Below, piece by piece: positions 18,906 through 27,644 of a DNA stretch of 36,319 bases; positions within the stretch are counted from its first letter, which is position 1; each line of letters starts with the position of its first letter. This DNA is from a virus, in IMG/VR virus record IMGVR_UViG_3300022920_000297, positions 1-36,319 of that record. One strand, given 5' to 3'. Under the pieces are notes generated by a model. The model searched no databases and was not told the DNA's origin. It was given only the letters and a program-made list of their open reading frames with translations. The position numbers were made by a program, and so were the translations under genes.

Positions 18906-21593
18906 TTATTTATCAAGCTCAAACAAATCTGAGAATGTATTCTTGCTTTCAGCACTCTTCAAGTCCCAATGTAGCACACCAATAAGGTTGTCAATTTTCT
19001 TAGTAATGATAGCTTCTTCCATTGCATCGTCATCAAATGGCAAGTCTTTAAGCCAATCAGGAATACGCTTCTCATCTGTTGGATACCCAATACTAGTAAT
19101 TTGCATAGGGTTTTGTTTTAGTTTGCATACAATAGTTTTCATACCATCTGTAATTTCCATACTATATGCATCACTATTCATTTCACGTAACCGATTCCAA
19201 TTTATAGCTGCCAATGCATGTCCTACTCCACACTTTCCAGTCTTTTTAAACTTAGTAGTATGATTGGTTAAGTTGTTAACACGTTTGGGAGTACCCTTTA
19301 GCCAGCTTGGCATTTCTCTAAACTCCTTGCGGAATTCAACAATACGATCCAAAATGTCCTGTTCTTTAACTCCAGTTAGTACCATTTTGAGTACTTCACT
19401 TAAAAACTCCTGCATAAATGCTGGTGTGTCACTACGCTTTAAGTCCAATCCCATTGCTTTAATTTTACCAGGCTTGCCGTCTACATCCATACGATTGCCT
19501 TCATCATCAATAACAAGAATTGCATAACGCTTCTTCTTGATAAAGATTCCAGCTTCGCCTACAATCTCTCTGCCAGTTACAATAATCTCACCAAGATCTT
19601 GTGGAGCATGAAACGCTTCATTCATATACTGTGGGAAAGTTGCGTTAACTTCTTCTGCTACTGCATCATAATATGCAATAACTGTATCTTTATCCCAACT
19701 AATCTCATTGTTATCAATTTGATCTTTGAGTGTTGTATATGCGCTAAAGTAAGTAGAGTCAGTATCACCATAAACAATACTCTCGCCTAAGTGATCATAT
19801 GTTCCTGCAATTACTTTGTTAAGTTGGGCCGCCATGTGCCTAGCAATGCATCTACCTGTTAGTGTTGTTGATTGTCCTAGGCGGGGATCATTAAATCGAC
19901 TGCCTGGATTAAGTAACGCACCATACAAACTGTTTAGGTTAATCTTCTTAACCAACTGTCGCTTATCCCAATAGTCAAACTTATCTCCACCTTCTTCGCG
20001 AGCATCTCTTGCTTTGCCTTGTAACACTTTACGTTCAGCATACCAACGTTCTAATAGTCCAGGAATAACACCTTTTTTCTCGTAAGTAAAGATAGTTCCG
20101 TTAGCACTAATAATCCAAGGTTGTCCACTATCAAAGATAAGTTCGTGTATCTCTGCACCAGTTAAATCATAACTTTGTCCATCTTCAAAATCGAGATGTA
20201 GCATTACCTTTTTATCTTTTGCCATTACAAGTTCATATTCTTCAGTAGCGAACTTGCCCTCCCAAAACTTTGGAACAGGACCGTCTTTGTATTTTGCAAA
20301 ACTTTTCTCAATACCATCTGCTGTAAAAATATGTCGCACTTGCCCAACAATAGTTTCAGTACTCATATTGCCTGCACGTAAAATACTAGGATAAAGTGAG
20401 TTAAGGTCAACACTGCCAATATCACGATGTACACCCTTTTTAGGGTTTGCTACATACGCACCAGCCGCCGCTACACTGCGCTCATAACCTTTCTGAAAGT
20501 TACGATCGCCACGCTTTTTATCTGGAACAATAAGTCCAATGCTGTGTGCGTGGTTAACAATAGCCATGTCTGTTTGTGCAACCGCACCCATTGTTGTTTG
20601 TAGAAGCACTGTGTTAGAGTGTGCTAGTACGTTTGCTAAATCAATAAACTGTAGTTTAGCATCTAGTCTTACAAGCAATTCAACGTCTTGTCTGTTATAT
20701 TCAATAAACGTTTCATAATCATGATTGTATAATTGATCTAGCGTACCTTCATATTCAGTTTTCTTTTCGCCAAGCTCATATTCAGCAATAGCGTTTAGTG
20801 CATAACTGTGCATCTCATGGTATGTATACTTGCGATATAATTCCAAGTAATCCAAATGCACACGGCCCATTAGTTCAAATGTTTCGCTTTCTTTGCCGTA
20901 CTTTGTAACCATCTTACTTTTGGGAAGTTGATCCCACAAACACCAGCCGCGATTGTGACTTTTACTCAATACACGGCTAATACGATTAACCATGTATGGA
21001 ATATCAAAGCCTTCACTGTTCCAACCACTTAATACATCAGCATCACCAATCAATGCCAAGAACGCTTCAAGTAGTTCTTCCTCAGTATCAAATAGTAGTG
21101 TGTCAGGAAATCTATCACAAATTTCCTGTGCTTTTTCCTTTGTAAGTGTATCTGGTTTAATAGTTAAGCAGAATGTACGTTTTAGATGACTCAAGTGTAA
21201 TGCAACCGCTGTAACTGCATTAAACGGATCTTCAGGAGGGGCAAATCCAAATTCTTTGTTAAAGTCAACTTCGATATCGAAAAAACACACGTTAAGCTCT
21301 GGTGCTTCAGCATCGATATAATTGTCAGCTAGACAACGGAATACTGGATTAATATCACTTTCAAAAAGTGTTTTTCCTGAATAAGCTTTCTTCTCAGCCG
21401 CAAACTTTCTACCACTGTTAGACACTACACGCTCTAACTTGTCGCCAAAGATACTTGTAAACTTACCACGATTGTCTGGATAGTAAAATGTATATTTCGC
21501 AGGGTATTGTTTATATATTCTCTCGCCGTTAATACGTTCTACTAAGTGTATTTTATCTTCACTGCGATCAATATAGGCGTCAATATAACTCAA
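18906..21593 (-). CDS. Family B replicative DNA polymerase with 3'-5' exonuclease (T4 gp43-like)
   Basis: An 895-residue polymerase, full length for T4 gp43-type enzymes. Exonuclease motifs: CFFDIEVD (Asp106, Glu108), SGWNSEGFDIPY (Asn192, Asp197) and YNRQD (Tyr299, Asp303). Polymerase motifs: A, SVDLNSLYPS (Asp396); B, KKINLNSLYGA (about 549-559); C, YGDTDS (608-613, catalytic Asp610 and Asp612). All catalytic residues are intact, so it should both synthesise and proofread. It replicates the phage genome with a clamp, clamp loader and helicase not in this window. The start overlaps the DsbA-like gene by 4 nt (ATGA); both are served by the promoter at 21876-21904. Confidence 0.98.
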   Translation of the reverse strand: MSYIDAYIDRSEDKIHLVERINGERIYKQYPAKYTFYYPDNRGKFTSIFGDKLERVVSNSGRKFAAEKKAYSGKTLFESDINPVFRCLADNYIDAEAPELNVCFFDIEVDFNKEFGFAPPEDPFNAVTAVALHLSHLKRTFCLTIKPDTLTKEKAQEICDRFPDTLLFDTEEELLEAFLALIGDADVLSGWNSEGFDIPYMVNRISRVLSKSHNRGWCLWDQLPKSKMVTKYGKESETFELMGRVHLDYLELYRKYTYHEMHSYALNAIAEYELGEKKTEYEGTLDQLYNHDYETFIEYNRQDVELLVRLDAKLQFIDLANVLAHSNTVLLQTTMGAVAQTDMAIVNHAHSIGLIVPDKKRGDRNFQKGYERSVAAAGAYVANPKKGVHRDIGSVDLNSLYPSILRAGNMSTETIVGQVRHIFTADGIEKSFAKYKDGPVPKFWEGKFATEEYELVMAKDKKVMLHLDFEDGQSYDLTGAEIHELIFDSGQPWIISANGTIFTYEKKGVIPGLLERWYAERKVLQGKARDAREEGGDKFDYWDKRQLVKKINLNSLYGALLNPGSRFNDPRLGQSTTLTGRCIARHMAAQLNKVIAGTYDHLGESIVYGDTDSTYFSAYTTLKDQIDNNEISWDKDTVIAYYDAVAEEVNATFPQYMNEAFHAPQDLGEIIVTGREIVGEAGIFIKKKRYAILVIDDEGNRMDVDGKPGKIKAMGLDLKRSDTPAFMQEFLSEVLKMVLTGVKEQDILDRIVEFRKEFREMPSWLKGTPKRVNNLTNHTTKFKKTGKCGVGHALAAINWNRLREMNSDAYSMEITDGMKTIVCKLKQNPMQITSIGYPTDEKRIPDWLKDLPFDDDAMEEAIITKKIDNLIGVLHWDLKSAESKNTFSDLFELDK

Positions 21594-21844
21594 ATTTTGC
21601 GTCCTGTTGCGTCCAAGATACTTTCTAGTTCATCAAAGTCTTCACGTTCTTTATCAAACTCAGCTTTGTATGCAATACGAATTGCTTTGTTTAGTACTGC
21701 TGGTTTAATATTCATTTCTTCTGCTACTGCTTTCACAGTATCACGCAACCCTTCTTTTAGGGTGTTTACTTCTTCAGTAACTTGAATGCCTTCTTGTACG
21801 ATACGTTTCAGCTTATTACTGTCTTGCTCAGAAAATACTGTCAT
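21590..21844 (-). CDS. DsbA-like small double-stranded DNA-binding protein
   Basis: An 84-residue helical protein. The region LKEGLRDTVKAVAEEMNIKP followed by LNKAIRIAYKAEFDKERED and ELESIL matches the layout of T4 DsbA ('i...RirakdElG.d.k.fNrLl.lyhk.nRd.fEaE.eEv..lYD'). T4 DsbA binds dsDNA and stimulates late transcription. Similarity is moderate, so another small helical DNA-binding protein is possible. It is the first gene of the polymerase operon, with GGAGACTAACT before ATG, and it overlaps the polymerase start. Confidence 0.6.
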   Translation of the reverse strand: MTVFSEQDSNKLKRIVQEGIQVTEEVNTLKEGLRDTVKAVAEEMNIKPAVLNKAIRIAYKAEFDKEREDFDELESILDATGRKI

Positions 21845-21875
21845 AGTTAGTCTCCATTAATTGTTGTATAATATT

Positions 21876-21904
21876 ATATTACTTTGTTTTGATGTGAAAG
21901 TCAA
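21876..21904 (-). promoter_or_regulatory. Sigma-70-like promoter for the DsbA-like / DNA polymerase operon
   Basis: TTGACT (21899-21904), 17 nt, TAATAT (21876-21881), 31 nt before the ATG at 21844. A TATAAT follows 3 nt later, so the exact -10 is ambiguous. The -35 box lies inside the last codons of the upstream gene. Confidence 0.55.
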
Positions 21905-22151
21905 CAAGTTTTTCCAACTTGTTTATTTTTGTTTCTAGTTGATCAAGTCTTGAAGGCTGTGGTTTGAACCAAGTCCAACCCCAACGTTCTACTAGAAAAT
22001 CCAATAAGGATGCCCATTTGTTATATGTCCATATCCCTATGTTTGTTTTTCTTATCCATGTAATGAATAGTGCGCCAAATATACTACCAACAATAGCTGT
22101 GTAAATCCACAGTCTATCTGTAGCCATACGCTCGATCATATCCCAGATCAT
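21879..22151 (-). CDS. Small membrane protein with C-terminal coiled coil
   Basis: A 90-residue protein. One transmembrane helix (about residues 15-33, LWIYTAIVGSIFGALFITWI), then a Trp-rich stretch (DFLVERWGWTWFKPQP) and a C-terminal amphipathic helix LDQLETKINKLEKLVDFHIK with heptad Leu/Ile/Val. The build is like that of small phage inner-membrane proteins. It overlaps the 453-residue gene by 4 nt and ends 35 nt before the DsbA-like gene, at the tail of the tagged-protein block. A role in lysis, membrane attachment or ejection cannot be decided. Confidence 0.65.
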   Translation of the reverse strand: MIWDMIERMATDRLWIYTAIVGSIFGALFITWIRKTNIGIWTYNKWASLLDFLVERWGWTWFKPQPSRLDQLETKINKLEKLVDFHIKTK

Positions 22152-23509
22152 TTTAGTTTAAAACCAATACGTCCTTTTTGTCCAGTTGCAAAGTAAACTT
22201 TATTTACTAGCTGTGGAGCACCGTCAAATACTGCTGGGAATTTTGTATAATAGCTTAATGCAAGATTGTCACCTTGTTTACTACCTTTGGTTAGTAGTTG
22301 TACATATTGGTTGTTGTTTAGTGCCGCCATCATTGCTGCTTTAAATTCTTCATCAGCATTAACTGCTGGAATTACTTGATTCATTATTGCTGCTAGTGTG
22401 TGGAAGAATACTCTATACTCAGGACGTTCTAAAGTTCCGGCTCCAACACCTTGCTGTGCTGTCATATTACGCAAACGTTCACTTTGCAAGTCTTGAATAT
22501 TTTGACTGCTTCTTTCTAAGTTAGATAACGCTTGTACGTCATTCTGATCAATTAAGTTGAACATACGTGCAACTTTAAGTGGACCATTAACCGCACTTTC
22601 TGTCGCCAACAAGTCGATAATTTTTGTACCATTTGGATACTTGCTTCTATGTTCGTCAGTTAATTGTTTTGCAACGCCACTTAAACTACTGGCCGCTCCG
22701 CCACTTTTACTAATTTTGCTACTAATTTGAATTTGCTGTCCATCTGGAGTTTCAATAATACTGTCAATAAGTTCCATAGCTGTATCTTGAGGGAACATAA
22801 CCTTGGAACCTTTTAATGATGACAAGTTAAAGTGTTTTAGCATTTCTGTAGTATTACCGGTTACACTTGCTGTTGCATCAATAAGTGCTAGTGGACCTAA
22901 ATATTCGCCACCATACTTTTGTAATACACCTGTGTATTCCTGTGCGCCGTCAATATATTGACTTTGTCCAGAACGTGCTTGCTTTACTGCTGAAGCCATT
23001 GTTGCAATTAATGCTTCGTGTTCACTACCACTTAATTGATTTTTGATACCTGACATAACATCATTTGCTAATTGCTCTGTTGAACGATAATTTTCATCTG
23101 TAACAAGATCACTTGGCTTGATTGGCATGCTTTCTTCTTTAGCACCTTTGCCATACTTGTAACCACGCAATGTTTTCCAAAGTCCTGTAACGCCAGCTGC
23201 TGGTATTTGTTTTAGATAGCGTACCCAATATTGTGCATTTCCATCTGCATCTGTTACTGATGCTAATGCTGCTGCTCTCATTCCTGCATTACTATTATTG
23301 TCGTTTACACGTAAACCTTTGTCAGGAATAGCTTGGCCAATTGCTTCCTCTAATTCTTCTAATGTTTCGTATCCTTCACCTTCTGATGGAAGTGTTACAA
23401 TTTCGCCAATGGTTAATACATCGCTTGGATCAGCAACATTGACATATGTTTCTCCAGGTGCTCTTGCTGTTACACCTCTTGATTCGTATAATATTTCATC
23501 AGCTCTCAT
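22148..23509 (-). CDS. Large unknown protein with capsid-targeting-like N-terminal tag
   Basis: A 453-residue protein starting MRADEILYESRGVTARAPGE. The first nine residues fit the M-K/R-x-x-E/D-I-L-x-E tag seen repeatedly in this block, with a possible prohead-protease site after ILYE. The body is helical and Ala/Gln/Ser-rich. A recognisable segment, LSGSEHEALIATMASAVKQA followed by GAQEYTGVLQKYGGEYLGPL, recurs in structural proteins of other T4-like marine phages, as I recall. No enzymatic motif is seen. Likely an internal head or ejection protein; inferred from tag, size and neighbours. Confidence 0.65.
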   Translation of the reverse strand: MRADEILYESRGVTARAPGETYVNVADPSDVLTIGEIVTLPSEGEGYETLEELEEAIGQAIPDKGLRVNDNNSNAGMRAAALASVTDADGNAQYWVRYLKQIPAAGVTGLWKTLRGYKYGKGAKEESMPIKPSDLVTDENYRSTEQLANDVMSGIKNQLSGSEHEALIATMASAVKQARSGQSQYIDGAQEYTGVLQKYGGEYLGPLALIDATASVTGNTTEMLKHFNLSSLKGSKVMFPQDTAMELIDSIIETPDGQQIQISSKISKSGGAASSLSGVAKQLTDEHRSKYPNGTKIIDLLATESAVNGPLKVARMFNLIDQNDVQALSNLERSSQNIQDLQSERLRNMTAQQGVGAGTLERPEYRVFFHTLAAIMNQVIPAVNADEEFKAAMMAALNNNQYVQLLTKGSKQGDNLALSYYTKFPAVFDGAPQLVNKVYFATGQKGRIGFKLK

Positions 23510-23511
23510 TT

Positions 23512-23769
23512 TTATTCTTCCTTAGTGCATTTACTACAAATCCAAACTTGGCCTCTAAGTCTGTCTCTGTTATTCCTATAGTCTACTAGTTTGACATCTA
23601 ATGCCTTATTTCTACATTTGTGGCACGTTTTTCCACTACATTCTGTACATACACAATGACTGCAAATCTTTGCCTCAAATGGCATTTGGTTTGTTCCAAA
23701 TTGAAATTCGCTAGCCGTTAATGTTGTTCCACAATGGCTTTCACGACCACAGTTATTGCAATATGCCAA
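23512..23769 (-). CDS. Multi-zinc-ribbon small protein
   Basis: An 85-residue protein with 13 cysteines. Pairs CNNC, CSHCVC, CSGKTCHKC and CSKC, plus the His of ESHC, suggest three or four zinc ribbons (CxxC...CxxC). No catalytic domain. Such proteins bind nucleic acid or partner proteins. It lies between two tagged large proteins with gaps of 2 and 0 nt, so it is part of the same operon, but it has no tag itself. Confidence 0.7.
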   Translation of the reverse strand: MAYCNNCGRESHCGTTLTASEFQFGTNQMPFEAKICSHCVCTECSGKTCHKCRNKALDVKLVDYRNNRDRLRGQVWICSKCTKEE

Positions 23770-24954
23770 TTAGGTATATCCTTTTGATACTGCCGCAGCA
23801 TCAGCTGAACCTAGACCAGATACATCTGCTCCGCCACTGCCACTACGATTAGTTAAATTCAAATCTCCATAATTTCTGTTACCGCCGATATCAGCACCCA
23901 TTGCCGCACTGCGAGCAGTTTTGCCACGATTACCACGCTTGAATGCATTTCTAACTTTTGACCCTAAACGTTTTGCACCTTGGATTGCTCCACGCTTTAA
24001 TGCTTGGCCTGCAGCGGTTCTCAAAGCTGCGCCTGCAGCTGCTCGTGCGCCAGTCCATGCTAATGCTGCTAATGGTAATACTTCATCCAATCTTTCTTCA
24101 GTTATCTCGCCTGATTCAAGTTGTTCATATATTTCCATTATCTCATTATGTTGGTTGATTAATTGATCTTTGTGTGCTGATAGCAATTGTTTTTCGTTGA
24201 TATCATATTGCATACTTAAAAGTATATTTTCCAACTGTTCTTTTTGCATGCCAACTTGGCTTTCGCTTACTGCTTCATTTGTAGTAAGCAATGCTAATGA
24301 TCTATCAATATGTTTGATGTTACTTTCTGGATTCTTGTTCAAGTTTTCCGTATCTGCATCCATAACTTCTTTTTGGTTGTTACGCATAATTTTTAGTTCT
24401 TGTGTTAGATCTTTTACATTTTTGATACCGTACGGCTCAACATTGCTCCAGGCACGGTCAGCCCATTTTGGATCTTGTAGCATTTTGGCAGTACGTGCCA
24501 TAGCTAATACTTGATCACTAATAGCTCGTTGTTCTGGACCAAATGTTGCATCAATTGATGCAAGTGCTTTGTCCATTGCTGCTTTTTGTTTTGGATCTTG
24601 TGGCTTTGGTGTTACTGGCTTAAACTCACGTGGCTTATACTCTGGTGCTGGACCAGCTTTAACTTCAGTCTTTTTACCTTTGGCAGCAATAGTAGCTGCT
24701 GCTTTATTGGCAGTTTCTTCTTTGTAAAACGCTTTCCATTTTTTGCCGTTAATATATACTGTATATACTTGCTTGCTTTCATCTTCGTTCATACTGTCGT
24801 CATTATCAAAAATGTCGTCAACCACTTTGGCATGAATGCCCATCTTTTTAGCGTTAAAATGAGCTTCTGCTTTGCCCATTCCTTCAGCTTTCATAGCTTT
24901 AACACGTCTAATAGCACCTGCTAAACTGCCTTCATCTAAGTGGTTAAGTCTCAT
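23770..24954 (-). CDS. Large unknown virion-type protein with repeat-like domain and protease sites
   Basis: A 394-residue protein. The start MRLNHLDEGSLAGAIRR fits the block's tag form with a possible cut after HLDE. Residues 65-95 (YTVYINGKKWKAFYKEETAN then AAATIAAKGKK) form a small alpha/beta unit. A second candidate cut, RLDE, is followed by a hydrophobic and Ala-rich segment (VLPLAALAWTGARAAAGAAL), which could be a membrane-active peptide released by proteolysis. The Ala/Gly/Arg-rich tail (SKVRNAFKRGNRGKTARSAA) should bind DNA. It overlaps the following gene by 1 nt. An ejection or internal head protein is a reasonable inference. Confidence 0.6.
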   Translation of the reverse strand: MRLNHLDEGSLAGAIRRVKAMKAEGMGKAEAHFNAKKMGIHAKVVDDIFDNDDSMNEDESKQVYTVYINGKKWKAFYKEETANKAAATIAAKGKKTEVKAGPAPEYKPREFKPVTPKPQDPKQKAAMDKALASIDATFGPEQRAISDQVLAMARTAKMLQDPKWADRAWSNVEPYGIKNVKDLTQELKIMRNNQKEVMDADTENLNKNPESNIKHIDRSLALLTTNEAVSESQVGMQKEQLENILLSMQYDINEKQLLSAHKDQLINQHNEIMEIYEQLESGEITEERLDEVLPLAALAWTGARAAAGAALRTAAGQALKRGAIQGAKRLGSKVRNAFKRGNRGKTARSAAMGADIGGNRNYGDLNLTNRSGSGGADVSGLGSADAAAVSKGYT

Positions 24955-26285
24955 TATCTCTTCACCTTATTCTTAGCAGCTTTTTTTGCTTTGCTGAACA
25001 TATCGCCTGCAATAGTTTTTAAATCACTGTCTTGTTTATCATCAAAGCTCATAGCTTCGTTTGCTGTTTCTGCTTTTGATGCATGTACTGCTTTACGTTG
25101 TGCATGTGACTTGTACTTGCCTTCGTACATCGCCTCTTCTGCACACTCATCACATGTATCAATATCGCCGTCTGTTTCTTTAGAGATCCATTCACAGTCT
25201 GCACAACCTGCTGTGCCTTCATCTAAATCTGCACGTTGTAAAAAACTTTGAATAACATCTGCGTCTAATGATGTTAATAGTTTGTGCATTACTTTTGGAT
25301 AACCATGTTGTTTAATCATGGCATATACTGGTTGAGTGTAGTATCCACCTGCTTCATTAATTGATTGATCTGCTGTGCCTTCATCTAGTTCTTTCCATTC
25401 ATCATATGATAGATAAATGTCTGTGTCTGGATCGTAGTAACTACCTTCTTTTGGATCGTAATAAACTACTTTTCCTGATTTTGTAGGAAATGGTCCTTCT
25501 AGTCCATCACGTTCAATATATTTTGGATCCATAGGTGGTAAAACTGTATACCCTTCGTCTACCTGGATATCTACTAATGTTGCTGCCATATCGCCAATAG
25601 CCATAGTCACTTTGCCGTTACGCTTATAAAGTACACGCTTAACACTTGTTGGACTATCTGCTCTTGCTAGTGTTGCTTTTCCAACACCATTCTTTAAAAC
25701 ATTGTTTGCTTTAACTACGTACTCGATATAATCAGTACCTTTTTCTAATGCACTGTCATGCTTAATTTTAACTTTATCGCCACGCTTTAAGTTATCAAAG
25801 ATTTTAGCTAGTTCAGGTGATGCTGGATCCATTGCTTCAGGAACCATTTCTGGCTCAACTGTTGCTGGTAATTGTGGTTCCATTTCTGGCTCTTGTGTTT
25901 TGTTATATTCAATATAACGTCCAACTGCATTAATATCTTTACTTGCTTGTGCAATTTTACTTTGAACCCACGGCTCTAAGTTATCTCTGTCATCAATTGC
26001 ACCATGTAATTTAATTGAATCTTGTGCTAGGAAATATAATTGGCTACGTGCCATAAATCCATCTTCGTCATCTCCGTCTAGTACACCTTCGGTAAGTGTA
26101 GTAGTAGTTAATGCGTTAATGGCTTTTGAAATATTTTCTCTTACAATAGCTAATACTGCTGTGTCACCACGTGATTCTAAAACTGCGGCGTCTAATTTGC
26201 CATTCTCAGCAAATGCTTTTTCTAATTTAGCAAGCTCTGTTGCGGCTCTGCTAAATGTATTATCAATTTTTTGTGTGTTACTCAT
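24954..26285 (-). CDS. Large acidic unknown protein with zinc-binding Cys motifs
   Basis: A 443-residue acidic protein. The N-terminal 90 residues are helical (RAATELAKLEKAFAENGKLD); GDKVKIKHDSALEKGTDYIE starts a small beta domain; SYYDPDTDIYLSYDEWKELD follows; and near the end GCADCEW...TCDECAEEA contains two CxxC pairs that should bind one zinc. Several (L/I)-x-E motifs (LTE-G, LDE-G twice, INE-A) look like T4-type prohead-protease cut sites. The C-terminus is basic (KAKKAAKNKVKR). Unlike its neighbours the N-terminus is not the tag. Likely a structural or scaffold-type protein; not certain. Confidence 0.6.
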   Translation of the reverse strand: MSNTQKIDNTFSRAATELAKLEKAFAENGKLDAAVLESRGDTAVLAIVRENISKAINALTTTTLTEGVLDGDDEDGFMARSQLYFLAQDSIKLHGAIDDRDNLEPWVQSKIAQASKDINAVGRYIEYNKTQEPEMEPQLPATVEPEMVPEAMDPASPELAKIFDNLKRGDKVKIKHDSALEKGTDYIEYVVKANNVLKNGVGKATLARADSPTSVKRVLYKRNGKVTMAIGDMAATLVDIQVDEGYTVLPPMDPKYIERDGLEGPFPTKSGKVVYYDPKEGSYYDPDTDIYLSYDEWKELDEGTADQSINEAGGYYTQPVYAMIKQHGYPKVMHKLLTSLDADVIQSFLQRADLDEGTAGCADCEWISKETDGDIDTCDECAEEAMYEGKYKSHAQRKAVHASKAETANEAMSFDDKQDSDLKTIAGDMFSKAKKAAKNKVKR

Positions 26286-26479
26286 TTGTTTTTTACCTTT
26301 ACTGGGTTAGCATAGCCAACACTTTTTATTTTTCCTGCGCCTAAATATCCCTTGGGATCTACGGCTCTTCGTACCATTTTCTTTTTTCCAAACAAAGGAA
26401 ACACAACTGTCGCCATATCAGCACTCGCTGTGGCGCCTGCGTCAGCATCTTCGTTTATTATGATATCGATTATCTTCAT
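26282..26479 (-). CDS. Small protein with capsid-targeting-like tag
   Basis: A 65-residue protein. MKIIDIIINEDADAGATASA shows the tag with a possible cut after INE, leaving an acidic-then-basic mature peptide (FPLFGKKKMVRRAVDPKGYL, ending VKVKNK). The basic peptide could bind DNA inside the head. No ribosome site is visible before ATG, and a CATAAATA box lies only 5 nt upstream, so a leaderless or read-through transcript is implied. It overlaps the downstream gene by 4 nt. Confidence 0.6.
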   Translation of the reverse strand: MKIIDIIINEDADAGATASADMATVVFPLFGKKKMVRRAVDPKGYLGAGKIKSVGYANPVKVKNK

Positions 26480-26484
26480 ATATG

Positions 26485-26492
26485 TATTTATG
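26485..26492 (-). promoter_or_regulatory. Late-promoter-like box CATAAATA, close to the 26479 start
   Basis: The minus strand reads CATAAATAC 5 nt before the ATG. It matches T4-late boxes except in the first position. The distance is short, so transcripts would start at about the ATG. It could also serve downstream genes. Weak support. Confidence 0.35.
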
Positions 26493-26500
26493 TTATTCGT

Positions 26501-26725
26501 TCATTTGTCTAAGTTTCGAATAATGTTCTTACTGTTACGTCTGTTGGCTTTATTTGTACTATTTTTAATTTGTTGCTTTTTGGCGACTACAATACGTTTT
26601 CGTTTGTTATCCATTGGTCTATTTGGGTCAGCTTTTGCATATACCATTGCATCAGCTTTTGCAACATCATTCATAGGACCGTCAGTTTCTTGCAATTCTT
26701 CAGGGTTAAATTTTTTTCTAGCCAT
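26501..26725 (-). CDS. Small basic protein
   Basis: A 74-residue protein, MARKKFNPEELQETDGPMND then ADPNRPMDNKRKRIVVAKKQ and a Lys/Arg/Asn-rich end (NRRNSKNIIRNLDK). The N-terminal LQE-T may be a protease site, but the tag is absent. The strongly basic C-terminal half suggests DNA binding or packaging with DNA. It lies between the tagged 65-residue gene and a GNAT gene, with 5-nt and 21-nt gaps. Confidence 0.6.
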   Translation of the reverse strand: MARKKFNPEELQETDGPMNDVAKADAMVYAKADPNRPMDNKRKRIVVAKKQQIKNSTNKANRRNSKNIIRNLDK

Positions 26726-26730
26726 TGGTT

Positions 26731-27111
26731 TTATCCATTATAATAAGTTATACGCATTGCTGCTTTTTGTGCTACTCTTAAACTAGCACGATTTTCTGGA
26801 TTAATCAAGCACCAAAGTTGTTTATCTGCAAATTTTTCTTTAATTAATTTTACTGCGTGTGTTGCTATTCCTTTACCACGCCATTGTCTACCTACTAAAT
26901 ATGCTGTCTCTAAATTGCTTCTTATCTCAATTGCACCTAGTAAAACTTCACTGTGATATATACCCCATGTATTATATTCACATATAAATGACATAGCACT
27001 TTCGCGATCGAATGGCCAAGTTAATCCTGCTGCAATAGCTGTATCTTTATCAATTATTGCTGTTAATTTATAGAAGTCTTTAGATTGAAATCTACGTAGT
27101 TCGATCTTCAT
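26731..27111 (-). CDS. GNAT-family acetyltransferase
   Basis: A 126-residue protein with the RimI/RimJ-type GNAT fold. MKIELRRFQSKDFYKLTAII is strand 1/helix 1; GIYHSEVLLGAIEIR gives strands 2-4; VGRQWRGKGIATHAVKLI contains the acetyl-CoA pyrophosphate loop (RGKGIA = R/Q-x-x-G-x-A); and LWCLINPENRASLRVAQKAA holds the conserved Asn and the helix after it. It acetylates an amine on a protein or small molecule; the target is unknown. Its position among tagged proteins raises the possibility of packaging, but its own N-terminus is the fold, not a tag. Confidence 0.8.
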   Translation of the reverse strand: MKIELRRFQSKDFYKLTAIIDKDTAIAAGLTWPFDRESAMSFICEYNTWGIYHSEVLLGAIEIRSNLETAYLVGRQWRGKGIATHAVKLIKEKFADKQLWCLINPENRASLRVAQKAAMRITYYNG

Positions 27112-27120
27112 TATACTTAC

Positions 27121-27324
27121 CTATTGGTGATTGTCGAGCCTTTTTGCTAGTTCTTTAATTTTTTTACTTGCATATGTTTCACAGCAACGTGGAACAAACA
27201 TGTGTACCAGTAAGGCTAGCTCTGCTTTTTTAAGTTCTACTAAGAACCCAAATGCAAACTTAAAGTGTTCCCATCTTGACATTTTTACGTTTGCTAAGTG
27301 TGCTTTGCATTGTTTACTAAACAT
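27121..27324 (-). CDS. Small DUF6356-like hypothetical protein
   Basis: A 67-residue protein: MFSKQCKAHLANVKMSRWEH then FKFAFGFLVELKKAELALLV and HMFVPRCCETYASKKIKELA. The pattern C-x-x-HL...M-x-x-W-x-H-F-x-F-A...H-x-x-x-P is one I associate with a short bacterial and phage family of unknown function (DUF6356). It has a half-hydrophobic central helix, perhaps membrane-associated. The start codon follows the stop of the tagged 64-residue gene directly. Confidence 0.6.
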   Translation of the reverse strand: MFSKQCKAHLANVKMSRWEHFKFAFGFLVELKKAELALLVHMFVPRCCETYASKKIKELAKRLDNHQ

Positions 27325-27519
27325 TTATTCGTCTTTCATTAATTTTACTATTCTTGGTTTGAACAGTTTTTGATCGCCTTTGGTTGTTTTTAACACAGGC
27401 TGATTATTCTCATCTTTTCCGAAGCCAGTTACAGTAGCTTTACGATTTTTAAATTTGCCAACGAGTATCTCGTCTCCAATTTCAATACTAGGCAACTTTA
27501 GTATGTCTTTAATTCGCAT
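27325..27519 (-). CDS. Small tagged beta-barrel-like protein
   Basis: A 64-residue protein. MRIKDILKLPSIEIGDEILV begins with the tag; the rest (GKFKNRKATVTGFGKDENNQ then PVLKTTKGDQKLFKPRIVKL) looks like a small SH3/KOW-type beta barrel. A candidate cut is after SIE. It is separated by 2 nt from the next tagged gene. Relatives that I recall in T4-like phages have no known function. Probably a virion or internal head protein. Confidence 0.65.
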   Translation of the reverse strand: MRIKDILKLPSIEIGDEILVGKFKNRKATVTGFGKDENNQPVLKTTKGDQKLFKPRIVKLMKDE

Positions 27520-27521
27520 CG

Positions 27522-27644
27522 TTAATTCTTTACATTCTTTGCTTTTTTAATACAGTTGGGTACACGTTTTCCAAACATGGTTTTCATACCATCTTTTTTG
27601 TAGCCCTTCCAACACTTTTCTGTTAAGATATCTTGTATTTTCAT
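27522..27644 (-). CDS. Tagged small Cys/Lys-rich protein (40 residues)
   Basis: Found by translating the gap: MKIQDILTEKCWKGYKKDGM then KTMFGKRVPNCIKKAKNVKN. The tag ends in ILTE, a perfect (L/I)-x-E candidate cut, leaving a 31-residue basic peptide with two Cys. The KCWKGYKKxGMKxxFGKRVPNC pattern is one I recall from other marine T4-like phages. It overlaps its upstream neighbour by 3 nt (ATGA). Likely a packaged DNA-binding peptide; function unproven. Confidence 0.75.
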   Translation of the reverse strand: MKIQDILTEKCWKGYKKDGMKTMFGKRVPNCIKKAKNVKN

